Positions 6,105-14,357 of a DNA stretch of 18,938 nucleotides are shown here, piece by piece. The notes under the pieces are model-generated. The model worked only from the letters and a program-made list of their open reading frames with translations, had not been told where the DNA came from and did no database searches. The stretch is from Lentisphaeria bacterium (GTDB lineage Bacteria; Verrucomicrobiota; Lentisphaeria; Oligosphaerales; Oligosphaeraceae), in the NCBI GenBank assembly GCA_016287975.1, contig JAEEXV010000389.1, positions 1 through 18,938 of the forward strand, given 5' to 3'. Position 1 is the first letter of the stretch, and every line of letters starts with the position of its first letter. The position numbers and the translations under genes were made by a program.

Positions 6105-7202
6105 ATGTCCACTTTGATTGCCGGTTTCGGCGAAGTCATGCTCCGCCTCTGCCCCCCCGAACGCCTCCGCTATGCCCAGGCCCTCCCAGGAATGATCCAG
6201 GCCACCTTCGGCGGCGGCGAGGCCAATGTCTGCGCCTCCGTCGCCATGCTCGGCGGCAATTCCCGCTATCTCACCGCCCTCCCCGACAACGCCATCGCCC
6301 GCGTCTTCGCGCAGCAACTGCGCGGCATCGGCAGCGACGTCTCCCGCATCCACTACGAGCCCAGCGGCCGCATGGGCGTCTACTACGCCGAACTCGGCTC
6401 CAACATGCGCGGCTCCTCGGTCATCTACGACCGCGAGGGCTCCGTCATCGCCTCCCTCCCCGCCGACGCCTACGACTTCGCCAGCATGCTGGAGGGCGTC
6501 ACCCACCTCCACCTCACTGGCATCACCCCGTCCCTCACCCGCAACGCCTTCGAAGCCACCCGCGCCATCGCCCAGTTCGCCGCCGCCCGCGGCATCACCA
6601 TCTCCATCGACCTCAACTACCGCAAGAAACTCTGGAACTGGGAACCAGGCACCTCCAAAAAGGAACTCGCAGGACGCTGCATGGGCGAAATCGTCCCCCT
6701 CGCCGACATCATCATCGGCAATGAGGAAGACGCCCAGGACGTCTTCGGCATCGCCGCCGACAACACCTCCATCGACGCAGGCCAGCTCAACATCGCAGGA
6801 TACCAGGAGGTCGCCCGAAAGCTCTCGGAGCGCTTCCCCAAGGCCAGGTTCGTCGCCATCACCCTGCGCGAAAGCATCTCCGCCGACCACAACAACTGGG
6901 GCGGCATGCTCTATGACTGCGCCGCCAGAACCGCCCATTTCGCCCCGCTCGCCGCCGACGGCGCCTACCAGCCCTACCAGATCCGCAGCATCGTCGACCG
7001 CTTCGGCGGCGGCGACTCCTTCTGCGCAGGACTCCTCTTCGCCCTCAACACCCCGGGGCTCGACGCCCCCGCCGACGCCATCCGCTTCGCCGTCGCCGCC
7101 AGCGCCCTCAAGCACACCTGCCACGGCGACTACAACTTCTCCACCCGCGCCGAGGTCGAAAACCTGATGCGCGGCTCCGCCTCAGGGAGGGTACAGCGAT
7201 GA
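6105..7202 (+). CDS. kdgK: PfkB-family sugar-acid kinase, 2-dehydro-3-deoxygluconokinase type
   Basis: The 365-residue product has the ribokinase/PfkB layout. An N-terminal strand GFGEVMLRL is followed by the substrate loop FGGGEANVC at 35-43. The nucleotide and catalytic motif DRFGGGDSFCAGL at 298-310 contains the base D304. The GGGDSF form, rather than GAGDSF, and the tail HGDYNFSTRAEVENL at 340-354 are typical of 2-keto-3-deoxygluconate kinases. The expected reaction is ATP-dependent phosphorylation of 2-keto-3-deoxygluconate, or its galacto epimer, at C6 in the cytosol. The start at 6105 is chosen because the upstream in-frame start at 6027 would overlap larC by 65 bp and add unrelated residues. 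The stop overlaps the start of the aldolase (ATGA), indicating translational coupling. Because the partner aldolase looks DgoA-like, the galacto substrate is possible, although E. coli DgoK belongs to another family. Confidence 0.9.
   Translation: MSTLIAGFGEVMLRLCPPERLRYAQALPGMIQATFGGGEANVCASVAMLGGNSRYLTALPDNAIARVFAQQLRGIGSDVSRIHYEPSGRMGVYYAELGSNMRGSSVIYDREGSVIASLPADAYDFASMLEGVTHLHLTGITPSLTRNAFEATRAIAQFAAARGITISIDLNYRKKLWNWEPGTSKKELAGRCMGEIVPLADIIIGNEEDAQDVFGIAADNTSIDAGQLNIAGYQEVARKLSERFPKARFVAITLRESISADHNNWGGMLYDCAARTAHFAPLAADGAYQPYQIRSIVDRFGGGDSFCAGLLFALNTPGLDAPADAIRFAVAASALKHTCHGDYNFSTRAEVENLMRGSASGRVQR
7185..7190 (+). promoter_or_regulatory. Strong Shine-Dalgarno for the aldolase, inside the kinase gene
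   Basis: GGGAGG ends 8 nt before the ATG at 7199, within the last codons of the kinase. It is the best ribosome-binding site in the window. It supports the 4-bp overlapping start and suggests the aldolase is translated strongly in step with the kinase. Confidence 0.65.
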
Positions 7203-7822
7203 AAAAACAACTCTTCGAACTCTACCTCGCCGACTGCCCCGTCGTCGCCATCCTCCGCGGCATCACCGCCGCCGAGATCCTCCCCGTCGCCGACATCCTT
7301 CACGAAAACGGCATCAACCTCCTGGAGATCCCCCTCAACACCCCTGGCGCCATCGACCTCATCGGCCAGGCCGCACGGCACTGCGCGACCCGCCAGCTCG
7401 TCGGCGCAGGCACCGTCCTCACCCCCGAGCAGGTCCGCGCCGTCCGCGCCGCAGGGGGCGAGTTCATCATCTCCCCCAACACCAACCCCGAGGTCATCGC
7501 CGAGACCATCCACCAGGACATGCTCTCGATGCCTGGATTCCTCACCCCGTCCGAGGGCTTCACCGCCATCGCCGCCGGCGCCCACTACCTCAAACTCTTC
7601 CCTGCGGGCAACTTCGACATCTCCTACATCAAGAACCTCCAGGCCGTCATCAAACTCCCCATCTTCGCCGTCGGCGGCGTCGGCCCCGCCAATCTCGCCG
7701 ACTTCCTCACAGTCTGCGCGGGCGCGGGCATCGGCTCCGCCATCTACAAGCCTGGCAAATCCCTTGAAGCCATCGCCCGCGACACCGCCGCACTCGTGCA
7801 GAGCCTGAAGCCCAAGGCCTAA
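7199..7822 (+). CDS. 2-Keto-3-deoxy-6-phospho sugar-acid aldolase, DgoA/Eda family (DgoA-like)
   Basis: This is a class I aldolase of 207 residues, the usual length. It cleaves a 6-phospho-2-keto-3-deoxy acid to pyruvate and D-glyceraldehyde 3-phosphate. Visible motifs are VVAILRGI (15-22), LLEIPLNTPGA (41-51) with the catalytic Glu E43, and VGAGTVLTPEQV (68-79). YLKLFPAGNF (130-139) carries the Schiff-base Lys K132, followed by FAVGGVGPANL (156-166) and GIGSAIYKPGKS (177-188). Several of these (AILRGIT, EIPLN, FAVGGV, GSxxYxPG) are closer to E. coli DgoA, the 6-phosphogalactonate aldolase, than to Eda, which has EVTLRT and a GG-SW ending. I therefore call it DgoA-like while noting that family annotation is often KDPG aldolase. 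Either way it completes the pathway step after the overlapping kinase. Confidence 0.92.
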   Translation: MKKQLFELYLADCPVVAILRGITAAEILPVADILHENGINLLEIPLNTPGAIDLIGQAARHCATRQLVGAGTVLTPEQVRAVRAAGGEFIISPNTNPEVIAETIHQDMLSMPGFLTPSEGFTAIAAGAHYLKLFPAGNFDISYIKNLQAVIKLPIFAVGGVGPANLADFLTVCAGAGIGSAIYKPGKSLEAIARDTAALVQSLKPKA

Positions 7823-7841
7823 GGCATCCGCCTTGCCGACC

Positions 7842-9809
7842 ATGCCCAAATCCCCCCGCACAGGACTGTCCAGCGGCTATCTCCTGGCCACCTATCTGCT
7901 GACGCTGCTGCCGATGGGCTGGTTCGGAGTGCTGAAACTATGCCGCCCCGACTGCGCCCGCACCTGGGACTTCCTGCTCTATCTCCTCGTCGCATGGCTC
8001 GGCAACACCGCCCTACTGCTCACCCCTGCGTGGCTCTGCGCGCTGGCCGCAGGCGACCCGCTCTCCCGCCCCCCCAACAACGAGGAGGAATACCTCGCCG
8101 CCCCGCCCCGAGTCCACCGTGGGTGGCGCTGGCTCGCATGGTCCGCCGCAGGCACCTTCACGGGACTGGCGTGGGTGGTCCTCGCACTCGACATCGGCAT
8201 CCACCACCATTTCGGCAAGCACTTCTTCAACGGTCTCGTCATCAATCTGCTCATCACTCCAGGCGGCTTCTCCGCGATGGGTCTCGACTTCTGGAGCCTC
8301 AGCCTCATCATCATCGGACTGTTCCTCCTCCTGTGCACAGGCATCTCGCTCGCCCTCGCCTTCCCCGCCACCATCTTCATCCGCCGCCACGCCCTTTATC
8401 TCGCCAAACGGCATCCGCGCCTCGCCCCTGGCGCCGCCATCGCCGCCGCCGCCGCCTTCTTCCTGTCGCTCTTCTCCACTGGCCTCGCCGAATTCTATCA
8501 GCGCGAAAGCATGATGGCGGCGGTAACCGCCTACCCCGTCGGACCACGCGTCCGCATGCGCACCTTCCTAAAGGCGCTCGGCTACGAACCCGTCCCCCGC
8601 CGCGCGACCGCCATCCGACTGCGCAATCCCGAAAAGGCCATCCCCGACTATCCGCGCGTCCTCATCGAGCGCAATCCCGATACCCCACGCCCAAACATCC
8701 TCTGGATCTGCGCCGAATCCCTCCGCGCCGACCTGCTCACCGCACACACCATGCCCGCCACATGGCAATTCGGCGCGGAGCACGCCACCCGATACACCCG
8801 ACATTTCAGCGGCGGCAACGGCACCCGCCCTGGAATCTTCTCCATGTTCTACGGCCTCTACGGCACCGCCTGGGACGCATTCCTCAACACCCGCCGCACC
8901 ACCATCCTATTCGACTGGCTCCAGCAGGACAGCTACCAGATCCTCGTCCAGACCGCCGCGCGATTCACCTACCCCGAATTCGACCAGACCGTCTTCGCGC
9001 GACTCGCCCCGCCGCTCCTCGTCGAGGAACCCGACGGCAACCCGTGCGACCGCGACCGCCGCATCACCGACCGCGCCATCCGCTTCATCCAGCAGCGCGA
9101 CCCCAAGCGCCCATTCTTCGCATTCCTGTTCTACGAAAGCACCCACGCCCCCTACAGTTTCCCGCCGGACCAGGCCCCCTACCAGCCCGTCGTCGAAATC
9201 CTCGCCTATCCCAGCCTTACCTCCGACGACCGCCTGCCTCTCCTCAACCGACAGCGCAACGCCGCCCGGCAGGTCGACCACCAATGCGCCCGCCTCTTCG
9301 AACTGCTCCAGCAGCAAAGACTGCTCGACAACACCATCGTCATCTTCACCGGCGACCACGGCGAGGAGTTCTACGAGCATGGACGCCTCGGACACAACTC
9401 CGCCTACGTCAACGAGCAGATCCACACGCCACTGCTCATCCATTTCCCCGACACCCCGCCCGCCGTCTACGACCGCCTCTCCCACCACTGCGACCTCGTC
9501 CCCACCCTCGCCCCCTGCCTTGGAGTCAAGAATCCCCCGCAGGACTACTCCGTCGGCGGAGACCTCCGCAATCCCGACTACCAACGCCAGGAGTTCGTCG
9601 TCTGCGGCTGGAAAAGCGCCGTCCTCGTCACCGCGCAGGGCAAATACATCCTCCCCATCAACGACGACGCCCTCTACATCCGACCACGCCTCCTCGGCCC
9701 CGACGACGAGCCCGACGACCGACTAGACGACTTCTACAACCACAACCGCGACGCCATCCAGCGCGCCCACCGCCTCATCTGGCACTGCCTGAAACGCCCT
9801 GCCAAGTAG
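7842..9809 (+). CDS. Inner-membrane sulfatase-fold protein, PbgA/YejM-like
   Basis: The 655-residue protein has about five or six N-terminal membrane segments (near 11-33, 45-68, 97-119, 152-178, 196-214). An alkaline phosphatase/sulfatase-fold domain follows from about 283. The stretch FSGGNGTRPGIFSMFYGLYG (322-341) strongly resembles E. coli YejM/PbgA (SSGNTTDNGIFGLFYG), and PNILWICAESLRADLL matches the domain start. Unlike E. coli YejM, which lacks catalytic metal ligands and senses lipopolysaccharide, plausible ligands are present. They are E292, T328 as possible nucleophile, H435 (STHAPY), D505-H506 (TGDHGEEF) and H518 (LGHNS). It may therefore be an active phospho- or sulfo-transferase or hydrolase acting outside the membrane, or a YejM-type regulator; this is inference. 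ATG 7842 is preferred over an upstream TTG at 7833. It is 19 nt after the aldolase stop, without a clear Shine-Dalgarno sequence. Confidence 0.82.
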   Translation: MPKSPRTGLSSGYLLATYLLTLLPMGWFGVLKLCRPDCARTWDFLLYLLVAWLGNTALLLTPAWLCALAAGDPLSRPPNNEEEYLAAPPRVHRGWRWLAWSAAGTFTGLAWVVLALDIGIHHHFGKHFFNGLVINLLITPGGFSAMGLDFWSLSLIIIGLFLLLCTGISLALAFPATIFIRRHALYLAKRHPRLAPGAAIAAAAAFFLSLFSTGLAEFYQRESMMAAVTAYPVGPRVRMRTFLKALGYEPVPRRATAIRLRNPEKAIPDYPRVLIERNPDTPRPNILWICAESLRADLLTAHTMPATWQFGAEHATRYTRHFSGGNGTRPGIFSMFYGLYGTAWDAFLNTRRTTILFDWLQQDSYQILVQTAARFTYPEFDQTVFARLAPPLLVEEPDGNPCDRDRRITDRAIRFIQQRDPKRPFFAFLFYESTHAPYSFPPDQAPYQPVVEILAYPSLTSDDRLPLLNRQRNAARQVDHQCARLFELLQQQRLLDNTIVIFTGDHGEEFYEHGRLGHNSAYVNEQIHTPLLIHFPDTPPAVYDRLSHHCDLVPTLAPCLGVKNPPQDYSVGGDLRNPDYQRQEFVVCGWKSAVLVTAQGKYILPINDDALYIRPRLLGPDDEPDDRLDDFYNHNRDAIQRAHRLIWHCLKRPAK

Positions 9810-9847
9810 GCACAAGGATCAGCCCAGCCACGCGCATCTTCTCGTTC

Positions 9848-9919
9848 GTGGCGGGCCGTTTTCGGCCCGCGTCCCCGCTTCCCATTGTTCTGTGGCGGGC
9901 CGTTTTCGGCCCGCGTCCC
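9848..9919. repeat. Two copies of a REP-like hairpin unit (family C)
   Basis: The 28-nt unit begins gtg, forms a perfect 8-bp stem (gcgggccg paired with cggcccgc) around a tttt loop, and ends gtccc. It occurs identically at 9848-9875 and 9892-9919, a period of 44 bp. Stems are 9851-9870 and 9895-9914. It fills much of the 150-bp gap between the sulfatase-fold gene and the glycosyltransferase gene. The architecture is that of the hairpins at 4005-4089 and 4179-4197, with a different sequence. Possible roles are a REP element, attenuation between the two genes or a 3'-end stabiliser. Confidence 0.8.
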
Positions 9920-9959
9920 TGCGTTCCCGTTCCAATCATCTCTGACCTTTCGGCAAGCC

Positions 9960-11477
9960 TTGAAATTACGCCCCGCTATTTTTTTTCTGCTCGCCGCCAT
10001 CGCCCTGCTGCTGCTCTTCCCCAGCCTCAACAACTTCCTCTTCGACGAGGCGCTGCTGCAGTATTTCGCGCTGGAGGCCAATGCCCATGGGCGGCTCGCC
10101 GCGCGCGGCCTCGTCGGCACTGTCGGGCAGGCCTACGGCCCCCTGGCTGTCTGGTTCTACCAGGGCCTCCAACTGCTCACCTGCGACCTGCACCGCATCC
10201 TATTCCTCAAGGCGCTGCTCTCGGGAGCCATCAGCCTATGCAGCCTGCGCATCCTCGCGCGCCGCGCCCGCGTCCCATTCTGCCTCTTCGCGCTCACGCT
10301 CCTCCTCGCGCCCTATTCCTGGTACTGGCAGCGCACCGTCTGGGACAACGTCCTGCAGATCCCGCTGGAACTCGCCGCCCTCGCAGCCTTCGCCGAAGCG
10401 CTGGACCGCGCGGAAAAGCGCCCCCTTCCTGCCGCCCTCCTCTTCGCCCTCTCCTTCGGCTGCGCCCTTGCCGCCATCTGGCTCCACACCATGGCCCTGC
10501 CCTTCCTCGCCGCCCTCGGATGCCACCTGCTCCTCCTGCATCCGAAAACACTGTGCAAAGCCTGGAAATGCCTCCTGGCGCCCTCCCTCGCCACGGCCGC
10601 CATCCTCCTCGCACTCCTGATCCCGAGGTTTACGCAGACCCGCGACGCCCTCCGCGCAGGGCGAATCGCCAGCGAGCACGCCACCCTAGCCCGCGCCCTC
10701 GCCAACGCCCTCTCCTTCCCGCGTGTCCTGGGGCAGATCGACCAGTTCAGCGCGACCGTCCACCGCCCCGTCGCCGGCCTCGCCCTTCCGTGGAAGCCTA
10801 TCTGGGACACCCTGGACCTTGTGCTGCTCCTCTCCGCCGCCATCCTCATCCTCGGGGGCATGGCCTTTACCATCCTCCATTGGCGCGAACGGCACAACCG
10901 CCCTGACGTGCGCCTCGGCGCCTTCGCGCTCATCCTCCTCGCCTGCCAGACGCTCTTCATCCTCGCCCTGCGGCTAAAGTCATTCCACATCCACTACCAG
11001 CAGCCCATCCTGGCCGCAGCCATCCTCCTCGCCGCCCTGGGCGCCAAATGGGAGCCCCCGCTCCCCGCGGACCGCCGCGCCTCCGCCATTCCCCTGCATC
11101 GGCACGCCGGCCTCGCCCTCTGGTGCACCTGGTGCGTTGCAGGCGCCCTCTCCATCCTCACCCTCCTCGCCCACGTCTATCTCACCGACGGCGAACCTGG
11201 ACTCCCCTACGGCATGACCATCCATGCCTACCAACGCACCGCCAGGCAGCTGGTCGACCTTGAATATGCTGGCCAATCATACCAGATCCGCAACGCCGTC
11301 CCGCTTTTCGATCCCCGCCTCTCCCCGATGCTCCCCACGCTCCTCCGCCTCGAACGCAAGAAGCGCCGACGCTTCCAGGGGCCACCTCCCCAGCCGACTG
11401 CCCCGCCGCTCCCCGTCCTCCTTCACCACCCCCGCCCCGACTGCGGCTTCGTGGAAATCACCCCGCCTCCTCAATAG
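9960..11477 (+). CDS. GT-C family membrane glycosyltransferase, GT39/PMT-like
   Basis: The 505-residue polytopic protein has about ten hydrophobic segments. An N-terminal signal anchor (KLRPAIFFLLAAIALLLLF) is followed by NNFLFDEALLQYFALEANAH. The DE pair at 29-30 in the first external loop is the metal/lipid-phosphate-sugar site typical of GT-C enzymes. Family knowledge suggests transfer of a sugar from a polyprenyl phosphate donor to an envelope acceptor on the outer face of the inner membrane. The tail from about residue 430 is soluble and Pro/Arg-rich. The frame is open back to a TTG at 9885, but that lies just upstream of and would translate the second hairpin repeat. The TTG at 9960 gives a protein starting directly at the signal anchor, so I chose it; no good Shine-Dalgarno sequence supports either. 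The C-terminal half of the next gene's product is a divergent paralogue of this protein. Confidence 0.72.
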   Translation: MKLRPAIFFLLAAIALLLLFPSLNNFLFDEALLQYFALEANAHGRLAARGLVGTVGQAYGPLAVWFYQGLQLLTCDLHRILFLKALLSGAISLCSLRILARRARVPFCLFALTLLLAPYSWYWQRTVWDNVLQIPLELAALAAFAEALDRAEKRPLPAALLFALSFGCALAAIWLHTMALPFLAALGCHLLLLHPKTLCKAWKCLLAPSLATAAILLALLIPRFTQTRDALRAGRIASEHATLARALANALSFPRVLGQIDQFSATVHRPVAGLALPWKPIWDTLDLVLLLSAAILILGGMAFTILHWRERHNRPDVRLGAFALILLACQTLFILALRLKSFHIHYQQPILAAAILLAALGAKWEPPLPADRRASAIPLHRHAGLALWCTWCVAGALSILTLLAHVYLTDGEPGLPYGMTIHAYQRTARQLVDLEYAGQSYQIRNAVPLFDPRLSPMLPTLLRLERKKRRRFQGPPPQPTAPPLPVLLHHPRPDCGFVEITPPPQ

Positions 11478-11516
11478 CATCGCCTCCCCAGCATCCGCCA
11501 GCCCCGCGGCATTCCC

Positions 11517-14348
11517 ATGTCGCCCCTCGTCATGCGCACCTCCTGGCTTCTTTTCATCTTCACCCTGATTGCCTGCACCTGGTTCTTCTCCCGAGGCAAC
11601 TGGGCGCAGCACTCCCGCTACCAGGCCATCTACGCCATCGTCAAGGACGGCACCCTCTCCATCAACCGCCAGATGGCCCTTGCGGAATCCATGCCGCCGG
11701 ACTTCACTGGCGACTGGGCCCGCCATCCCCGCTCCCGCTACTACTATTCCAACAAGGCCCCCGCCACCGCCTTCCTCGGCGCCGCCGTCTTCTGGCCAAT
11801 CTGGAAACTTGAACAGGCCTGCCGCCTGGATACCGCCACTGGCACCCGCCTCGACTATTTCAACCGCTGGTGGATCAACTTCTGGTGTTCGGCCCTCCCC
11901 ACCGCCCTCGCCGCCATGCTGCTCTTCCAGTTGCTCGCCGCGCACTTCGGCTTCACCCAACGCCGCGCCCTCTTCTGGAGCCTCGCCTTCGTCTTCGCCA
12001 CCCCCCTCTGGCCCTACGCCACCCAGATGTGGGGCCATAACCTCGGCGTCCTCTTCCTCGTCGCCGCCCTCCCCGCCATCTGCGACCGCAACGCATCCCG
12101 CGGCGCCTGCATCCTCGCGGGCCTCGCCGCAGGCGCCGCCGTCCTCGCCGACTACCTCGCCATCGCCGCCCTGCCCTTCTTCGCCCTGCATCTCGTCCTG
12201 ACTGGACGCGCCCGACGCCTCCCCGATTTCCTCCTCGGAGGCCTCCCCGCCCTCGCCCTCTACTGCCTCTACCACCAGCACTGCTTCGGCAACCCGCTCC
12301 TCCCCGCCACCTTCTTCAACAACGAAATCTTCCAGGACTCCGACGCATCCCACGGAATCGTCTCGGGATTCAGCACCATCGTCCTACTGCGCCTCCTCAT
12401 CGGACTCCAGCGCGGACTCTTCTGGGCCTCCCCCGTCCTGCTCCTCGCCTTCCCTGGAATCCGCCAGCTCTGGAAAGACGGTCCGCAGGGCCGACGCCAC
12501 CTCCTCCTCTTCGGCGGCTGGTTCCTCGCAGGGCTTCTCCTCAACGCATCCTTCAACGGCTGGCACGGCGGCAACGCCATCGGCCCGCGCTACCTCATCC
12601 TCTGCCTCCCCGCCATCCTCATCCTCGCCGCCCACTTCCCCGCCGCCACCCCCGCCCGTCAATGGTTCGCCATCGCCCTCGCCCTCGCCTCCGCCGCCCT
12701 GATGTTCATCGTCTGCGAACTCACCCCATGCGCCAATGAGCACCTCGCCAACCCGATCTTCGGAGAATATGTCGATACATTCCTCCACCATTTCCCGCAC
12801 AACCGCATCCCACTGCTGTTTCGCGGCCCCCTTCCCGAACATCATATCTGGTTCCATGGGAATCTCGCCGTCCTCTCCCCGGGACGCCTGGTCGGCGGAC
12901 GCCCCTGGTCCGACCTCGCACTCCTCGCACTCCTTGCACTCGCCTTCCTCCGCCTGGCCCGCGTCCGCCTGCCGCTCCAGCCAAAGTTCCCTCGCCGCGT
13001 CCCCGCCATCGCCTGGCTTGTCCTCGCGGGCTTCGCCCTGCTCCTCGCCGCCCCAGGCCTCGTCCAATTCGGCCCATCCTCCGCAGCCCTGCTGAACGCC
13101 GCCTTCCAGGCCAATGCAGGCCAGCATTGGGCACACGGAGCCACGCCCGCCGTCTGGGTCTATCAGGTTCTCCTCCTCCTCACTCCCCATCCCATCGCCC
13201 TCGTCGTCTGGAAAGCCCTGCTGGTCGGCGTCCCGTCGCTCTGGCTGCTGGGCCGCCTCGCCCGACGCGCCGAACTCCCGTTCCCCACGTTCGCCGCACT
13301 CTTCCTCTTCGCCCCCGCCCTGTGGCTCGCCGGCCGCGAACTCGACGCCGCCTCCTTCGCCCTGCCATTCCTCCTCCTCGCCTTCGACGCCGCCCTGCGA
13401 TTCCGCCGCCAGCCCGCCCCGCCGCCCTTCGCCCTCGCCGTCCTCGCCACCTGCGCCGCACTCGCATTCGCCCCGCACGCCGCCAGCCTCTTCCCCGTCC
13501 TCGCCGCCCTCCTCCTCCCCCCCGCCTGGCGACGTGGACGCAAGGCCGCCCTCCTGCTGCTCGGCGGCCTCGCCCTCGGCGCCATCCTCCTCGCCGCCCG
13601 CCACGCATCCCCCGCCCCCATGCTCGACATCCACCTCACCCCACAATGGCTCGGTCTGCTCGGCTTCCGCCTCGAACTTGTCGCAGACCGAACGATCTGG
13701 CGCCTTCTCTTCGTCGGCATCTCCTTCATCGCCTTCCTGCTGGTATCCCTCGGCATCGCCTTCCTCGCCGTCTGCCGCACCCGCCGCGACGCCGCACCCG
13801 CCGTCCAACTCGCCGCCATCGCCGCACTCCATCTGCTCTGCCACACCGTCGCCCTGGCACTCCGCCCCCAGGACGCCCCCGCCACCATCCTCCCCGTCGC
13901 CCCCGCCATCCTCATCCTCGCCGCCTTCGGCGCATCCGCCAGCGCCAAGTTCCTCAGGCGCCCTTTCCTCGCGCCGCTCCTCTCCGCCCTCGGCGCCATC
14001 GCCATCGTCGCCTGGCAATGCCACTTCGCCTTCATCGGCACCACCAACGGCCGCACCGACGCCGCACCGCTCTCCGAACAGTGGGAGGCCATTTCGCTTA
14101 TCACGTGCCTGTCATTGAGCCAGCATCCCGTCACCCTCCAGACCAGCGCACCAGGAATGTTCCAGGATGATTGCCTCTTCCAATTTGCGCATGCATCCTA
14201 TCAGGCGCGGTTCTTCGCCCCGATACATCTTGAACCTGCAAGGCCGAACACGAAAGCGCGTGTGATGCTCTTCCAGGCCAATGGCCGAAACGCCTTCCTG
14301 CACGCAGTCTATTCGTACGATGGACAGCCCCCCATCCCCTACCGATAA
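11517..14348 (+). CDS. Two-module GT-C-like membrane protein; C-terminal half a degenerate paralogue of the preceding protein
   Basis: The product is 943 residues and hydrophobic throughout. Module 1 (about 1-480) begins with a signal anchor and a first external loop (WAQHSRYQAIYAIVKDGTLS, then RYYYSNKAPATAFLGA). It continues with PYATQMWGHNLG and NGWHGGNAIGPRYLIL. This resembles bacterial GT-C membrane proteins of the RgtA/PMT type. Module 2 (about 497-943) aligns with the upstream glycosyltransferase. Shared elements in order are PAI.., FQANAG / LEANAHG, AVWVYQVLLLLT / AVWFYQGLQLLT, KALLVG / KALLSG, and LLGRLARRAELPF / SLRILARRARVPF. Module 2 replaces the catalytic NFLFDEALL with QFGPSSAALL, so the acidic pair is gone and it is probably non-catalytic. 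ATG 11517 has no Shine-Dalgarno sequence and 11532 is an alternative. The stop lies 9 bp from the convergent gene's stop. Function beyond an envelope glycan role is not assignable. Confidence 0.75.
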   Translation: MSPLVMRTSWLLFIFTLIACTWFFSRGNWAQHSRYQAIYAIVKDGTLSINRQMALAESMPPDFTGDWARHPRSRYYYSNKAPATAFLGAAVFWPIWKLEQACRLDTATGTRLDYFNRWWINFWCSALPTALAAMLLFQLLAAHFGFTQRRALFWSLAFVFATPLWPYATQMWGHNLGVLFLVAALPAICDRNASRGACILAGLAAGAAVLADYLAIAALPFFALHLVLTGRARRLPDFLLGGLPALALYCLYHQHCFGNPLLPATFFNNEIFQDSDASHGIVSGFSTIVLLRLLIGLQRGLFWASPVLLLAFPGIRQLWKDGPQGRRHLLLFGGWFLAGLLLNASFNGWHGGNAIGPRYLILCLPAILILAAHFPAATPARQWFAIALALASAALMFIVCELTPCANEHLANPIFGEYVDTFLHHFPHNRIPLLFRGPLPEHHIWFHGNLAVLSPGRLVGGRPWSDLALLALLALAFLRLARVRLPLQPKFPRRVPAIAWLVLAGFALLLAAPGLVQFGPSSAALLNAAFQANAGQHWAHGATPAVWVYQVLLLLTPHPIALVVWKALLVGVPSLWLLGRLARRAELPFPTFAALFLFAPALWLAGRELDAASFALPFLLLAFDAALRFRRQPAPPPFALAVLATCAALAFAPHAASLFPVLAALLLPPAWRRGRKAALLLLGGLALGAILLAARHASPAPMLDIHLTPQWLGLLGFRLELVADRTIWRLLFVGISFIAFLLVSLGIAFLAVCRTRRDAAPAVQLAAIAALHLLCHTVALALRPQDAPATILPVAPAILILAAFGASASAKFLRRPFLAPLLSALGAIAIVAWQCHFAFIGTTNGRTDAAPLSEQWEAISLITCLSLSQHPVTLQTSAPGMFQDDCLFQFAHASYQARFFAPIHLEPARPNTKARVMLFQANGRNAFLHAVYSYDGQPPIPYR

Positions 14349-14357
14349 GCGTCGAGG

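Noticed and set aside
7940..10906. 988-residue plus-strand frame across the sulfatase-fold and glycosyltransferase genes
   Set aside because: It is Arg/Pro/His-rich, spans a hairpin-filled spacer, and is out of frame with two well-supported genes.
12384..14024. 546-residue minus-strand frame opposite the large membrane protein
   Set aside because: The product is a Glu/Gly/Asp-rich string typical of the antisense of a C-biased hydrophobic gene, with no motif; the plus-strand frame has clear membrane segments and homology to its neighbour.
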